64,000 nt of DNA from JASLDZ01 sp964244065 (GCA_964244065.1 CAXTHH010000002.1:124001-188000), one strand, 5' to 3'. Positions 1 to 10,560 are shown, counted from the stretch's first letter. Notes: a model not told the origin generated them from the sequence alone. Program-made: numbers and translations.

Positions 1-62
1 GCGGGCGCCGTTCAATCCGCCTCGTCGTCCCGCGCCGTGATCGCGGGGGAGGACTGCCCTAT

Positions 63-905
63 ATGGCTCCCATGTCCCGCCCGTTCCTCAAGATGAACGG
101 CCTCGGCAACGACTTCGTCGTGGTCCAGGCCCCGGCCGGCGCGCCCTTCGCGCCCTCGCCGGCGTTCGTGCGGGCGCTCGCCGGCCGCGGACCCGACGGG
201 ATCGGCTGCGACCAGCTGATCGCGGTGGAGCCCTCCGAGCGCGGCGACGCCTTCATGCGCATCTGGAACGCCGACGGCGAGGAGGTGGGCGCCTGCGGCA
301 ACGCCGCCCGCTGCGTCGGCTGGCTGCTGACCGAGGCCTCGGGCCGCGACGAGGCGGCGATCGAGACGCGCGCGGGCCTGCTGCACGCCTCGCGCGCCGG
401 CGACCGGCGCATCGCGGTGGACATGGGCCGCCCGGGGCTGGACTGGCGCGACATCCCGCTCGCGGAGGAGATGGACACGCGGGGGATCGAGCTGGCCGTC
501 GGCCCGCCCACCGCGCCGACCCTGCACACGCCGGGCTGCGTCAGCATGGGCAACCCGCACGTGGTCTTCTTCACCGACGACGCGGAGGGCGCGCCGGTGC
601 GCCAGGTGGGCTCCATGATCGAGCGCCACCCGCTGTTTCCGCAGGGCGTCAACGTCGGCTTCGCCCAGGTCCTCGCCGCCGACCAGATCCGCCTGCGCGT
701 CTGGGAGCGCGGGGCCGGCCTGACGCGCGCGTGCGGCACGGGCGCCTGCGCCGCGCTGGTGGCCTGCGCCCGCCGCGGCAAGGCGGCGCGCGAGGCCGAC
801 GTGGAGCTCGACGGCGGGGTGCTGCGCATCCACTGGCGCGAGGCGGACGACCACGTGCTGATGACCGGCGCCGTGGAGCTGGAGTTCACGGGCGTGCTGC
901 CGTGA
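63..905 (+). CDS. dapF: Diaminopimelate epimerase DapF
   Basis: Converts LL- to meso-diaminopimelate in the cytosol, for lysine and peptidoglycan synthesis. The protein is 280 aa, normal for the family. Both catalytic cysteines are present in their usual settings: C78 in GACGNAARC and C224 in RACGTGACA. The MNGLGNDFVVV opening is also typical. I chose the first ATG because GGAGGA lies about 8 nt upstream; a second ATG 9 nt later (position 72) is possible but would be spaced less well. It is followed by a palindromic repeat and then mtaB on the same strand, a common alphaproteobacterial order (dapF-mtaB-ftsY). Confidence 0.97.
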   Translation: MAPMSRPFLKMNGLGNDFVVVQAPAGAPFAPSPAFVRALAGRGPDGIGCDQLIAVEPSERGDAFMRIWNADGEEVGACGNAARCVGWLLTEASGRDEAAIETRAGLLHASRAGDRRIAVDMGRPGLDWRDIPLAEEMDTRGIELAVGPPTAPTLHTPGCVSMGNPHVVFFTDDAEGAPVRQVGSMIERHPLFPQGVNVGFAQVLAADQIRLRVWERGAGLTRACGTGACAALVACARRGKAAREADVELDGGVLRIHWREADDHVLMTGAVELEFTGVLP

Positions 906-924
906 GCGGCCCGGCCCCTCCTGG

Positions 925-1030
925 CTCCGTCGTCCTCGGGCTTGACCCGAGGACCGGGCGCCGATCGTGCGCCACCTCGGCCGTCGAGCGGCGGACGGCT
1001 CGGCCCTCGGATCAGGTCCGAGGGCGACGG
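925..1030. repeat. Dispersed palindromic repeat, family R5, copy 1
   Basis: Imperfect inverted repeat filling the dapF-mtaB gap. The left arm starts CTCCGTCGTCCTCGG and the right arm ends CCGAGGGCGACGG. Each arm also carries its own small hairpin (CCTCGGGCTTGACCCGAGG on the left; CCCTCGGATCAGGTCCGAGGG on the right, one base over a perfect stem). A second copy lies at 30184-30291 between pal and cpoB. The right end runs into GGGGGAGACG just before the mtaB start, so the copy may supply that gene's ribosome-binding site. Confidence 0.8.
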
Positions 1031-1038
1031 GGGAGACG

Positions 1039-2298
1039 ATGAGCGCGACCGCCCCTGTGCACGCGCGGCCGGACTTGGAGGTCGTCACCTTCGGCTGCCG
1101 GCTGAACGCCTACGAGAGCGAGCAGGTCCGCGCCCGCGCGGCGGCCGACGGCCTAGCAGACGCGGTGATCTTCAACACCTGCGCGGTCACGGGCGAGGCG
1201 GTGCGCCAGGCGCGCCAGGCCATCCGCCGGGCGCGGCGGGAGCGACCCGGCGCGCGCATCGTCGTCACCGGCTGCGCCGCACAGATCGACCCCGCCGCCT
1301 TCGCCGCCATGCCGGAGGTGGACCAGGTGCTCGGCAACGGGCTGAAGAGCGCGCCCGGCGCCTACCTGCCCTCCGCCGAGCGCGTGCGCGTCGACGCCTT
1401 CGAGACCCGCAGCCCCGCCCTGCCCGTCGCCCCCGACCCAGCGCGCCGGGCCCGGGTGGAGGTGGAGGTGCAGAACGGCTGCGACCACGGCTGCACCTTC
1501 TGCGTCATCCCCCAGGGGCGCGGGCCCTCCCGCTCGATCCCCGCGGGCGAGGTGGTGGCCGCCGTCCAGGCGCTGGCGCGGGCCGGCGTGGCCGAGGTGG
1601 TGCTGACGGGGGTGGACGTCACCAGCTGGGGCGCCGACCTGCCGGGGGCGCCCACCTTCGGCCAGCTGGTCGCCCGCGTGCTCAAGCTCGCGCCCGAGCT
1701 GCCCCGCCTGCGCCTCAGCTCCATCGACGCGGCGGAGATCGACGCCGACCTGCTGCGCCTGTTCGCCGAGGAGCCCCGGCTGATGCCGCACCTGCACCTC
1801 AGCCTGCAGCACGGCGACGACCTGATCCTGAAGCGCATGAAGCGCCGCCACGGCCGCGCCCAGGCGCTGCACCTGGTGGAGAGCGTCCGCGCGGTCCGGC
1901 CCGACGTCGCCTTCGGCGCCGACCTGATCGCCGGCTTCCCCACCGAGAGCAGCGCCGCCTTCGAGAACACCCTGTCGCTGGTGGAGGCGGCGGGCCTCTC
2001 CTGGGTGCACGCCTTCCCCTTCAGCCCGCGCCCGAACACGCCGGCCGCGCAGATGCCGCAGCTGGACCGTGCTCTGGTCCGCGAGCGCGCCGAGCGGCTG
2101 CGCGCGGCCGGCGCCGCGGCCGGCGTGCGCCACCTCGACCGCCAGGTCGGCCGCGTCGTCTCCGCCCTGGTGGAGCGGCCGGGCCTGGCCCGCGCCGAGG
2201 ACTTCACCGAGGTCGCCTTCGAGGGCGAGGCGGCGCCCGGCGCGGTGCTCCCGCTGCGCATCGCCGGCCACGACGGCCGCCGGGCGCGCGCCGGCTAG
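1039..2298 (+). CDS. mtaB: tRNA (t6A37) methylthiotransferase MtaB
   Basis: Radical-SAM enzyme that converts t6A37 of ANN-decoding tRNAs to ms2t6A. In the 419-aa protein the N-terminal UPF0004 domain carries the three expected cluster cysteines C20, C48 and C79. The radical-SAM motif CxxxCxxC follows at C148, C152 and C155, and a short TRAM-like region ends the protein. I placed the start at ATG 1039, which has GGGGGAG just upstream. The reading frame stays open further upstream through the repeat, but that part has no family similarity. MiaB and RimO are related; the CRLNAYES and NTCAVT motifs favour MtaB. Confidence 0.93.
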   Translation: MSATAPVHARPDLEVVTFGCRLNAYESEQVRARAAADGLADAVIFNTCAVTGEAVRQARQAIRRARRERPGARIVVTGCAAQIDPAAFAAMPEVDQVLGNGLKSAPGAYLPSAERVRVDAFETRSPALPVAPDPARRARVEVEVQNGCDHGCTFCVIPQGRGPSRSIPAGEVVAAVQALARAGVAEVVLTGVDVTSWGADLPGAPTFGQLVARVLKLAPELPRLRLSSIDAAEIDADLLRLFAEEPRLMPHLHLSLQHGDDLILKRMKRRHGRAQALHLVESVRAVRPDVAFGADLIAGFPTESSAAFENTLSLVEAAGLSWVHAFPFSPRPNTPAAQMPQLDRALVRERAERLRAAGAAAGVRHLDRQVGRVVSALVERPGLARAEDFTEVAFEGEAAPGAVLPLRIAGHDGRRARAG

Positions 2299-2341
2299 CC
2301 CGCGCTTCGCACCGGCGCCGTAAGCGCCTACATCCCCGCCC

Positions 2342-3346
2342 ATGACCGACGCGCCGGACAACGGCTTCATCATCGCGCCGATCCCCGGCACCGGCCCGCG
2401 CCCGGGCTGGATGCAGCGGCTGAGCAAGGGGCTGTCACGCTCCTCGGCCCAGCTGTCCGAGCAGGTCGTCGCAACCCTCACCAAGAAGAAGCTCGACCAG
2501 GCCGACCTGGACGCCCTGGAGGAGATGCTGATCGAGGCAGACCTCGGCTCCGAGGCCGCGGGCCGCATCGCCGAGCGGTTCGGGGCCGGGCGCTTCGGCA
2601 AGGAGGCCACCGAGACCGAGGTGCGCGAGCTCCTGGCCGACGCCGTGGCCGCCGAGATCCGGCACCGCGAGGGCCGCTTCGCGCCGCTGGAGGGCTTCGG
2701 CTCCCGGCCCAAGGTGGTGCTGTTCGTGGGCGTGAACGGCTCGGGCAAGACCACCACCCTCGGCAAGATCGCCGCCGACCTGGGCCGCCGGGGCGCCAAG
2801 GTGCTGATCGCGGCGGGCGACACCTTCCGCGCCGCCGCCATCGAGCAGCTGACCGTGTGGGCCGAGCGGGCGGATGCGGCGATCATCTCCAAGCCCGCCG
2901 GGTCGGACGCCGCGGCCCTGGCCTACGAGGCGGTGGAGCGCGCCCGGCGCGAGGGCTTCGACGTGGTGCTGATCGACACCGCCGGCCGGCTGCAGAACAA
3001 GCAGGGGCTGATGGACGAGCTGCACAAGATCGTGCGCGTGCTCAAGAAGCTCGACCCGGCCTACCCGCACGACACCCTGCTGGTGCTCGACGCCACCGTG
3101 GGCCGCAACGCCCTCGGGCAGATGGCGGAGTTCGACAAGGCGGCGCGCATCACCGGCGTGGTCATGACCAAGCTGGACGGCACCGCCCGCGGCGGCGTGC
3201 TGGTGCCCGTGGCCCGCGCCAGCGCCGCGCCCGTGGTGCTGATCGGCGTGGGCGAGGGCCTCGACGACCTGCAGCCCTTCGACGCCCGCGCCTTTGCGCG
3301 CTCCCTGGTGGGCCTGACGCCCCAGCCCGAAAGGACCGCCGCGTGA
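2342..3346 (+). CDS. ftsY: Signal recognition particle receptor FtsY
   Basis: SRP receptor GTPase that docks ribosome-nascent chain-SRP complexes at the inner membrane. In the 334-aa protein a short N-terminal segment leads into the helical N domain (about 35-115). The G domain follows, with Walker A GVNGSGKTT near 130-138, the DTFRAAA motif, DTAGR and TKLDGTARGG. It lacks the long acidic A domain of the E. coli protein, which is usual in alphaproteobacteria. Its stop codon overlaps the GTG start of the next gene, so the two are probably translated together. Confidence 0.97.
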   Translation: MTDAPDNGFIIAPIPGTGPRPGWMQRLSKGLSRSSAQLSEQVVATLTKKKLDQADLDALEEMLIEADLGSEAAGRIAERFGAGRFGKEATETEVRELLADAVAAEIRHREGRFAPLEGFGSRPKVVLFVGVNGSGKTTTLGKIAADLGRRGAKVLIAAGDTFRAAAIEQLTVWAERADAAIISKPAGSDAAALAYEAVERARREGFDVVLIDTAGRLQNKQGLMDELHKIVRVLKKLDPAYPHDTLLVLDATVGRNALGQMAEFDKAARITGVVMTKLDGTARGGVLVPVARASAAPVVLIGVGEGLDDLQPFDARAFARSLVGLTPQPERTAA

Positions 3347-3957
3347 GCGACGCCTCGCCCGCCCCGGCCGCGCGCCGCGCCGCGCCGCCCTGGATGCGCA
3401 CGGCGGTGGACTACATCGGCCCGGGCGCCTTCCTGGTCGGCTACCTGGTCCACCGCCAGATCCTGCCCGCCACCTGGTGGCTGGTGGCCGGCTCGGCGGT
3501 GGGGCTGGCGATCGCCTATGGGCTGGAGCGGCGGGTGGCGATCCTGCCGGCCGTGTGGGGCGGGGCGGCGCTGGTGTTCGGCCTGCTCACGCTCGTCTTC
3601 CACGACCCGCGCATCATCAAGGTGAAGGTCACGGCCATGAACTTCGCCCTGGGCATGGCCATGCTCGGCGGCGTGGTGCTGAAGCGCAACCCGCTCAAGG
3701 CGATCATGGGCGAAACGCTGACGCTCTCCGACCCCACCTGGCGCAAGCTGACGATCCGCTACGGCGTCTTCTTCTTCGCCATGGCGGCGCTGAACGAGCT
3801 GGTGTGGCGCACCCAGCCGGAGGCCACCTGGGTGCTGTTCCGCATGCCGGGCCTGCTGATCCTGACCCTGGTGTTCGCCGTCACCCAGGTTCCCGCCATG
3901 CTGAAGGAAGTCACCGCCGCCGAGGCCGCCGCCGCCCTGACCGAGGTGGAGGAGTAG
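3343..3957 (+). CDS. yciB: Septation protein A / YciB family inner-membrane protein
   Basis: Integral membrane protein of the YciB/IspZ (septation protein A) family, implicated in cell envelope synthesis and division; its molecular activity is not settled. The 204-aa product has about five to six hydrophobic segments and the family motif region around KVKVTAMNFALGMAMLGG. The charged stretch near LSDPTWRKLTIRYG is also typical. The GTG start overlaps the ftsY stop (GTGA). An internal ATG at 3394 would trim the polar N-terminus. The ftsY-yciB order is common in alphaproteobacteria. Confidence 0.88.
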   Translation: MSDASPAPAARRAAPPWMRTAVDYIGPGAFLVGYLVHRQILPATWWLVAGSAVGLAIAYGLERRVAILPAVWGGAALVFGLLTLVFHDPRIIKVKVTAMNFALGMAMLGGVVLKRNPLKAIMGETLTLSDPTWRKLTIRYGVFFFAMAALNELVWRTQPEATWVLFRMPGLLILTLVFAVTQVPAMLKEVTAAEAAAALTEVEE

Positions 3958-3963
3958 GATCAA

Positions 3964-4020
3964 CCCTCTCCCGCGCGCGGGAGAGGGACAGACCGCGTCA
4001 GCGGTCAGGGTGAGGGTGCG
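3964..4020. repeat. R1 palindromic repeat, left copy flanking the DUF559 gene
   Basis: 57-nt unit: a perfect 24-nt palindrome (CCCTCTCCCGCG and its complement) followed by a 33-nt tail containing CCGCGTCAGCGG and ending AGGGTGAGGGTGCG. An inverted copy lies at 4352-4407 and a third copy, differing at only two positions, at 24336-24392. The tail overlaps the last codons and the stop of the DUF559 gene, which runs on the opposite strand. Confidence 0.9.
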
Positions 4021-4352
4021 CGCCGCAGCGCCGCCCGGATCAGTTCGACCACCCCGTCCAGGTCGCCCCAGACCGCCTCGTTGGCCACACGCAGCACCCG
4101 CCAGCCCGCCGCCTCCAGCGTTTGCTGCCGCACGAAGTCCTCCGTCTCGCGCAGGCGGTGCACGCCGCCGTCCAGCTCGACCACCAGGCGCGCCTCCACG
4201 CAGGCGAAGTCGGCCACGTAGGGCTGCACCGGATGCTGCCTCCGGAACTTGGCTCCCAGCCGCCGCCCGCGCAGTAGCTCCCACAGGCGCGCCTCAGATG
4301 CGGTCTGCTCCTGCCGCAGGCGCCTCTGCAGGTCGGTCCTGTAGTGCTGCAC
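4005..4352 (-). CDS. DUF559 Vsr-like endonuclease-fold protein
   Basis: 115-aa protein of the DUF559 family, related in fold to Vsr and other PD-(D/E)XK nucleases. Visible family features are the N-terminal SEARLWELLRGRRLG helix, the FRRQHPVQPYVADFAC core with D48, and VVELDGGVH with E59 and D61 as likely metal ligands. The DNA substrate is unknown. The start is GTG at 4352, directly next to a repeat tail reading AGGGTGAGGGTGC that can act as ribosome-binding site. Its 3' end and stop lie inside the other repeat copy. The gene with its two inverted repeats (3964-4407, 444 nt) therefore looks like one unit. Confidence 0.88.
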   Translation of the reverse strand: MQHYRTDLQRRLRQEQTASEARLWELLRGRRLGAKFRRQHPVQPYVADFACVEARLVVELDGGVHRLRETEDFVRQQTLEAAGWRVLRVANEAVWGDLDGVVELIRAALRRAPSP

Positions 4353-4407
4353 GCACCCTCACCCTGGCCGCTACGCGGCCTGTCCCTCTCCCGCGCGCGG
4401 GAGAGGG
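4352..4407. repeat. R1 palindromic repeat, right (inverted) copy
   Basis: Inverted copy of the 3964-4020 unit: its tail (CGCACCCTCACCCTGG...) comes first and the perfect CCCTCTCCCGCG palindrome last. It touches the DUF559 start codon on one side and lies one base from the DUF29 stop codon (TGA at 4409-4411) on the other. Confidence 0.9.
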
Positions 4408-4408
4408 T

Positions 4409-4846
4409 TCAATCTTCCGGCCACCAGTCGTGGTCGAGCGTCTGCGTCAGCGTGAAGGGTGAAGCTTCCGGAAAGGTCTCCGCGGGCAGGCGCGTCTCGC
4501 CCTCCGCCTGCGAGCGGGCGCGGGGGTAGGCGTCGCCGAACTCCTCTTGCAGCACCGCCTTCAGACTAGGGCTGAGCTTCAGCTGCCGGCCGATGTCGAG
4601 TCTCTGGTTCACGACGGTCGTCCGCCAGCTACGACTGCGACGCTTCGGCTGGTAGCGCCACTTGAGCAGATGAGCGAGCAGCACGACGAAGTGGTTGTAC
4701 AGTTCTCCTCGCTCCTGGCGCCCCAAGCTGGCGATCTCCTCGGCGACGTTGTCCCAGTCGATCGCGTGGGCCGACCGATTACGGATCAGCTCGGCCTGCT
4801 CCGCAGCCCAGGCGTGGAAGTCGCGGTCGTAGGCGCCCATGACCAT
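4409..4846 (-). CDS. DUF29 family protein
   Basis: 145-aa soluble protein of the DUF29 family, whose function is unknown. The family's conserved blocks are all visible: YDRDFHAWAAEQAELIRN at the start, NVAEEIASLGRQERGELYNH, then LLAHLLKWRYQP, SWRTTV, SPSLKAVL and a C-terminal FPEASPFTLTQTLDHDWWPED. DUF29 genes are frequent in accessory regions of Alphaproteobacteria and Cyanobacteria. Two ATGs (4846 and 4840) are possible starts; neither has a strong ribosome-binding site. The gene ends one base from an R1 repeat, so it may share history with the DUF559 unit beside it. Confidence 0.88.
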   Translation of the reverse strand: MVMGAYDRDFHAWAAEQAELIRNRSAHAIDWDNVAEEIASLGRQERGELYNHFVVLLAHLLKWRYQPKRRSRSWRTTVVNQRLDIGRQLKLSPSLKAVLQEEFGDAYPRARSQAEGETRLPAETFPEASPFTLTQTLDHDWWPED

Positions 4847-4884
4847 AGGATAGCACGCCCGGCGAGGCCGAGCGACGCCGCGGC

Positions 4885-5442
4885 CTACTCCGCCGCCTTC
4901 AGCCGGGGGGCGCCCTGCGCCTTGTAGCGGTCGATGGCGTCGCGGATGATCTGGGCGGTCTCCTCCGGGTCGGCCCAGCCGAGGATCTCGGTCACCTTGC
5001 CCTTCTCCAGGTCCTTGTAGTGCTGGAAGAAGTGCTGGATCTGGTCGGTCAGGATGCCGGGCAGCGCGCGCCAGCTGTCCACGCCCGTGTAGAAGGGGTG
5101 GAGCTTGTCCACCGGCACCGCCACGATCTTCTCGTCGCTGCCCGCCTCGTCGCGCATCTTCAGCGTGCCGATCGGCCGGCAGCGGATCACCGCGCCCGGC
5201 ACCACCGGCGTCTGGCTCACCACCATGATGTCCGCCGGGTCGCCGTCCTCCGACAGGGTGTGCGGGATGAAGCCGTAGTTGGCGGGGTAGAACATGCTGG
5301 TGTGCAGGAAGCGGTCGACGAAGATCGCGCCGCTGTCCTTGTCGAGCTCGTACTTCACGGGCTCGCCACCCTGCGGAATCTCGATGACGGCGTAGACGTC
5401 GTAGGGCGGGTTCACGCCCGTGGGGATCTTGGAAAGGTCCAT
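4885..5442 (-). CDS. ppa: Inorganic pyrophosphatase (family I)
   Basis: Hydrolyses pyrophosphate to phosphate in the cytosol, pulling biosynthetic reactions forward. The protein is 185 aa, slightly longer than the roughly 175 aa of E. coli. The metal-binding signature EDGDPADIMV carries D66, D68 and D71. The YELDKDSG and DRFLHTSMFYPANYGFIP blocks are intact. It stands alone, transcribed away from the AmpG-type permease gene. Confidence 0.97.
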   Translation of the reverse strand: MDLSKIPTGVNPPYDVYAVIEIPQGGEPVKYELDKDSGAIFVDRFLHTSMFYPANYGFIPHTLSEDGDPADIMVVSQTPVVPGAVIRCRPIGTLKMRDEAGSDEKIVAVPVDKLHPFYTGVDSWRALPGILTDQIQHFFQHYKDLEKGKVTEILGWADPEETAQIIRDAIDRYKAQGAPRLKAAE

Positions 5443-5558
5443 GGTCTCGTCTCGATGGGGGTGCGTCCGGGAGGAACGGCGCGCTCTATGCCCGCGAACG
5501 GGCGACGGCGAAAGCGCGGCCGGCTTGACCGAAGCGCGAGGGTCGTCAGGCTCCCCCC

Positions 5559-6968
5559 ATGAGTCCGCAAATCAGCCCCCCCGTCGTGGACGGCGAGCCG
5601 GTGAACCCGGGAGCCTCCGTCGGGGCGGCGCCGACGCGCCGCAAGCGCTCGCTGCTGGAGGTGCTGCGCGCCCTGCGCCAGCCCAAGGTGGCGGTGATGT
5701 TCGCGCTCGGCTTCTCGTCGGGCCTGCCGTTCATGCTCGTCGGCAACACCTTCAATTATTGGCTCGCCGACTCGAAGGTGGATCTGAAGCTGGTTGGCTT
5801 CGCGTCGTGGGTGGGGCTCAGCTACACCTTCAAGTTTATCCTTGGCGCGGTGGTGGACAGCGTGCCGGTGCCCCTCCTGGCCCGCCTCGGCCGTCGGCGG
5901 GCGTGGATGATCGTCACGCAGGTCCTGGTGGCCGCCGGTCTGCTCGGCATGGCCGCCAACGCGCCCGGGCAGGGCTTGGCGACCTGCGTCGCCTTCGCCG
6001 TGATGGCGGCGTTCGGGTCCGCCATGCAGGACACCGCGGTCGACGCTTGGCGGATCGAGATCGCCGAGGACAGCGCGGAGCTCGACATCCTGACCAGCAG
6101 CTACTCGCTGGCCTACCGCATCGCCATGATCCTCACCCAGTCCACGATCCTGATCCTGGCCGACGCGCTGGGATGGCCGATCTCCTACGCCATCTTCGCG
6201 GCTGCGATGGTGGTGGGGCTGGGCGGCACTCTGGCCGCGCGCGAGCCCCTGCGCACCGACGCGGCGCCGGGAGGGCGCGCGGTTCGCGCGCTCAGCCTGC
6301 AGCGCATCTACGATGTGGTGGTCGGCCCCTTCATCGAGTTCTTCCGCAAATTCGGTTGGGCGGCGCTGCTGATGCTGGCGGTCGTGACCACGTATCACCT
6401 GTGCGACTACCTGCGCGGCCCCATGATCAACCCGTTCTATGTTCAGATCGGACTGCCGAAGAGCCTGGTCGGCACGCTGCGGTTCTGGATCGGCATTCCC
6501 TCCGCCATGGTCGGCATCGCCTGCGGCGGGCTGTTCGCGGCGCGCTTCGGACGCTTCCCGGCGCTCCTGGTCGGGGCCGTTCTGCAACCCGTCGCCGTGG
6601 CGGCCTTCGCGCTCCTGGCCCTGACCGGTCCCGACCCCCGCGCCTTCGCCGCCGTCCTGGCCTTCGACGATGTGTGCATGAGCTTCGCGGGCGTCGTGCT
6701 GATCGCTTACATCTCGACGCTGACCAGCCTGGGCTACACCGCGACCCAGTACGCCCTGCTCACCTCTGCCCTCGCCCTCACCGGCAAGGCGCTGAAGGGC
6801 TACTCCGGCGCGTGGGTGAAGGCGCTGGCGGCCAGGGGCGGCGACCTGACCCATGCTTACGCCACCTACTTTCTCTACGCCTCGCTGGTGGGCGTCCCGG
6901 CCCTGGCGCTGGTGCTGTGGCTCGCCTGGATCGACCGCGGGCGCGTGCGGGGGCGCGCGACCGCCTGA
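5559..6968 (+). CDS. AmpG-type MFS permease
   Basis: Major facilitator permease of the AmpG / acetyl-CoA transporter-like branch, 469 aa with about 12-14 membrane segments. Signature stretches include FSSGLPFMLVGNTFNYWLAD, WVGLSYTFKF, RLGRRRAWMI and AMQDTAVDAWRIE. In enterobacteria AmpG imports muropeptides for cell-wall recycling and beta-lactamase induction. No ampC, ampR or other recycling gene lies nearby, so the substrate is inferred only from the family. The start is ATG 5559. Confidence 0.87.
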   Translation: MSPQISPPVVDGEPVNPGASVGAAPTRRKRSLLEVLRALRQPKVAVMFALGFSSGLPFMLVGNTFNYWLADSKVDLKLVGFASWVGLSYTFKFILGAVVDSVPVPLLARLGRRRAWMIVTQVLVAAGLLGMAANAPGQGLATCVAFAVMAAFGSAMQDTAVDAWRIEIAEDSAELDILTSSYSLAYRIAMILTQSTILILADALGWPISYAIFAAAMVVGLGGTLAAREPLRTDAAPGGRAVRALSLQRIYDVVVGPFIEFFRKFGWAALLMLAVVTTYHLCDYLRGPMINPFYVQIGLPKSLVGTLRFWIGIPSAMVGIACGGLFAARFGRFPALLVGAVLQPVAVAAFALLALTGPDPRAFAAVLAFDDVCMSFAGVVLIAYISTLTSLGYTATQYALLTSALALTGKALKGYSGAWVKALAARGGDLTHAYATYFLYASLVGVPALALVLWLAWIDRGRVRGRATA

Positions 6969-7285
6969 GCCGGACGGCGCATCCCGTCACGCCGGACGGC
7001 CGCTACTTCGTGGTGCGCGGGCGGTTGTGGCGGTGCTCCGACCCGGCGCTGCCGCCTGAGCGGCGCGAGACGCTGGTGCGCGAGCTGATGTCCGCGCGCC
7101 GCGCCGTGCGCGAGGCGCTGGCCGGGCGCGGCGAGCTCGCCCAAGCCCGCGCGGCGGTGGACGCGGCCAAGCGCGCCCTGGGCGAGCGCGGCCCGGTGTG
7201 GTGGACCGACGGCGCGCCCGACCTCAACCGCCGCATGGCGCGGACCACGCCCTACGCCGAGTGGTTCGCCACCCTGGAAACATGA
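6917..7285 (+). CDS. Conserved hypothetical small protein
   Basis: The recognisable part begins near 6986 (TPDGRYFVVRGRLWR) and ends with a conserved-looking GERGPVWWTDGAPDLNRRM block and a TPYAEWF motif. I recall similar small soluble proteins of unknown function in Alphaproteobacteria. The true start is unclear: the listed GTG at 6917 overlaps the upstream permease gene, and GTG 7010 would cut into the conserved part. The high charge, regular arginine/alanine helix and convergent hairpin directly after the stop support a real gene. Confidence 0.6.
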   Translation: MARLDRPRARAGARDRLSRTAHPVTPDGRYFVVRGRLWRCSDPALPPERRETLVRELMSARRAVREALAGRGELAQARAAVDAAKRALGERGPVWWTDGAPDLNRRMARTTPYAEWFATLET

Positions 7286-7316
7286 CCTCCTCCCCCGCTT
7301 CGCAGGGGAGGAGGTC
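7284..7316. terminator. Perfect hairpin between convergent genes (R2 core)
   Basis: Stem GACCTCCTCCCC and its exact complement around a short CGCTTCGCA loop. It starts inside the stop codon of the upstream gene and ends just before the stop of maeB on the other strand, so it could act as a bidirectional terminator, although there is no T-tract. The same core forms one end of the larger R2 repeats, for example upstream of ybgC and folC. Confidence 0.6.
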
Positions 7317-7318
7317 AT

Positions 7319-9619
<2,301 letters not shown>

Positions 9620-9726
9620 TGGGGGAAACCGCCTCCGTGTCCGCCCGGTCATAGAGCCGGGCCGGGGGGCGGACAACCGGAGCGGGCCCCCCAAGGACGG
9701 GGAAGGGCGCCCTCCGGCCTGGGCGA

Positions 9727-10242
9727 TCAGATGTAGCGGCGGAGCGAGCGGGCCAGGTCGGCAGCGCCGGAGCGGCCGCTCTTCTTGGGCGCGGCGGGCT
9801 GGTAGGCCACGGCCGCGTGCGTCGCGCAGTAGGGCCCCTGCGTCGCCCGGCCGCCGCAGAAGGTGAAGCCGTCGGTGGACGGATCGCCGATCGGCCACTT
9901 GCACATGGACGAGCCCAGCGTCAGCACGGTGGCCGAGCCGGGCGCCTCGGCCCGCTCGGGACGCGCGGGCACGGCCACGACGCCGGGGGCCGGGGCCACG
10001 GGCTCGCAGCGGCGCACGGCCGGCTGGGGCGCGGGCGCCGGGCGCACGGGCTTGGCCGTCTTGAACGTCGCGGGGCGCGCGGGCTGCGAAGGGGCGGCGC
10101 GGCCCGACAGGCCCATGCGGTGCACCTTGCCGATCACCGCGTTGCGGGTGACGCCGCCGAGCTGCTTGGCGATCTGGCTGGCCGAGTGGCCCTCGAGCCA
10201 GAGCTTCTTCAGCGCCTCGACCCGATCGTCGGTCCAGCCCAT
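9727..10242 (-). CDS. gcrA: GcrA cell-cycle regulator
   Basis: 171-aa sigma70-binding transcription cofactor found in Alphaproteobacteria; in Caulobacter it acts at promoters carrying CcrM-methylated GANTC sites. The N-terminal helix-turn-helix MGWTDDRVEALKKLWLEGHS followed by QIAKQLGGVTRNAVIGKVHR is unmistakable. A low-complexity Pro/Ala linker follows, then the C-terminal sigma-interacting module with CKWPIGDPSTDGFTFCGG and YCATH. The start is ATG 10242, although the frame is open upstream. It faces a 0.75-kb gene-free stretch, and its presence supports CtrA/GcrA-type cell-cycle control. Confidence 0.96.
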   Translation of the reverse strand: MGWTDDRVEALKKLWLEGHSASQIAKQLGGVTRNAVIGKVHRMGLSGRAAPSQPARPATFKTAKPVRPAPAPQPAVRRCEPVAPAPGVVAVPARPERAEAPGSATVLTLGSSMCKWPIGDPSTDGFTFCGGRATQGPYCATHAAVAYQPAAPKKSGRSGAADLARSLRRYI

Positions 10243-10461
10243 GAGCCCGCTCCGCCGCTGAGGGCCGCCGGTCCGGCGCGCCCTAGATGTTGTGCGTGCG
10301 CCGCGAGGAGCGCGACGTGAGCACACGACATACGGTAGCTGAACGACGGCGAGCCACAATGGGCGCCATAGGCCTTATGCACAGGAACGCTAGATGTAGG
10401 GTGCGGCATGGTGCGGGCGCTCGGGGCGGACGGCGTCGGGGATGCCGCCGTGGCGTAGGCG

Positions 10462-10530
10462 TCGGGACGCGGGGCGTCCCTCCTCCTGCAAGTTCAACGC
10501 CCTGCAGGGCGCCGAACTCGGGGCTGAGGC
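10462..10530. repeat. R6 two-hairpin repeat, copy A
   Basis: 69-nt unit with two internal hairpins: GGGACGC/GCGTCCC near the left end and GTTC...GAAC around CCCTGCAGGG in the middle. It ends CGGGGCTGAGGC. An inverted, diverged copy lies at 10729-10795. Confidence 0.75.
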
Positions 10531-10560
10531 AAACAGGAGCTGAGGCGCGGTGCGTCCTGA

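Noticed and set aside
5420..6985. Upstream part of the open frame leading to the small gene ending at 7285
   Set aside because: It overlaps the AmpG-type permease in another frame and reads as Arg/Gly-rich noise until about 6986. Only the last part looks like a protein.
7284..7316. Core R2 hairpins as classical intrinsic terminators
   Set aside because: Stems are strong but no U-tract follows, so classical Rho-independent termination is unproven; I list the one between convergent genes only as a likely terminator.
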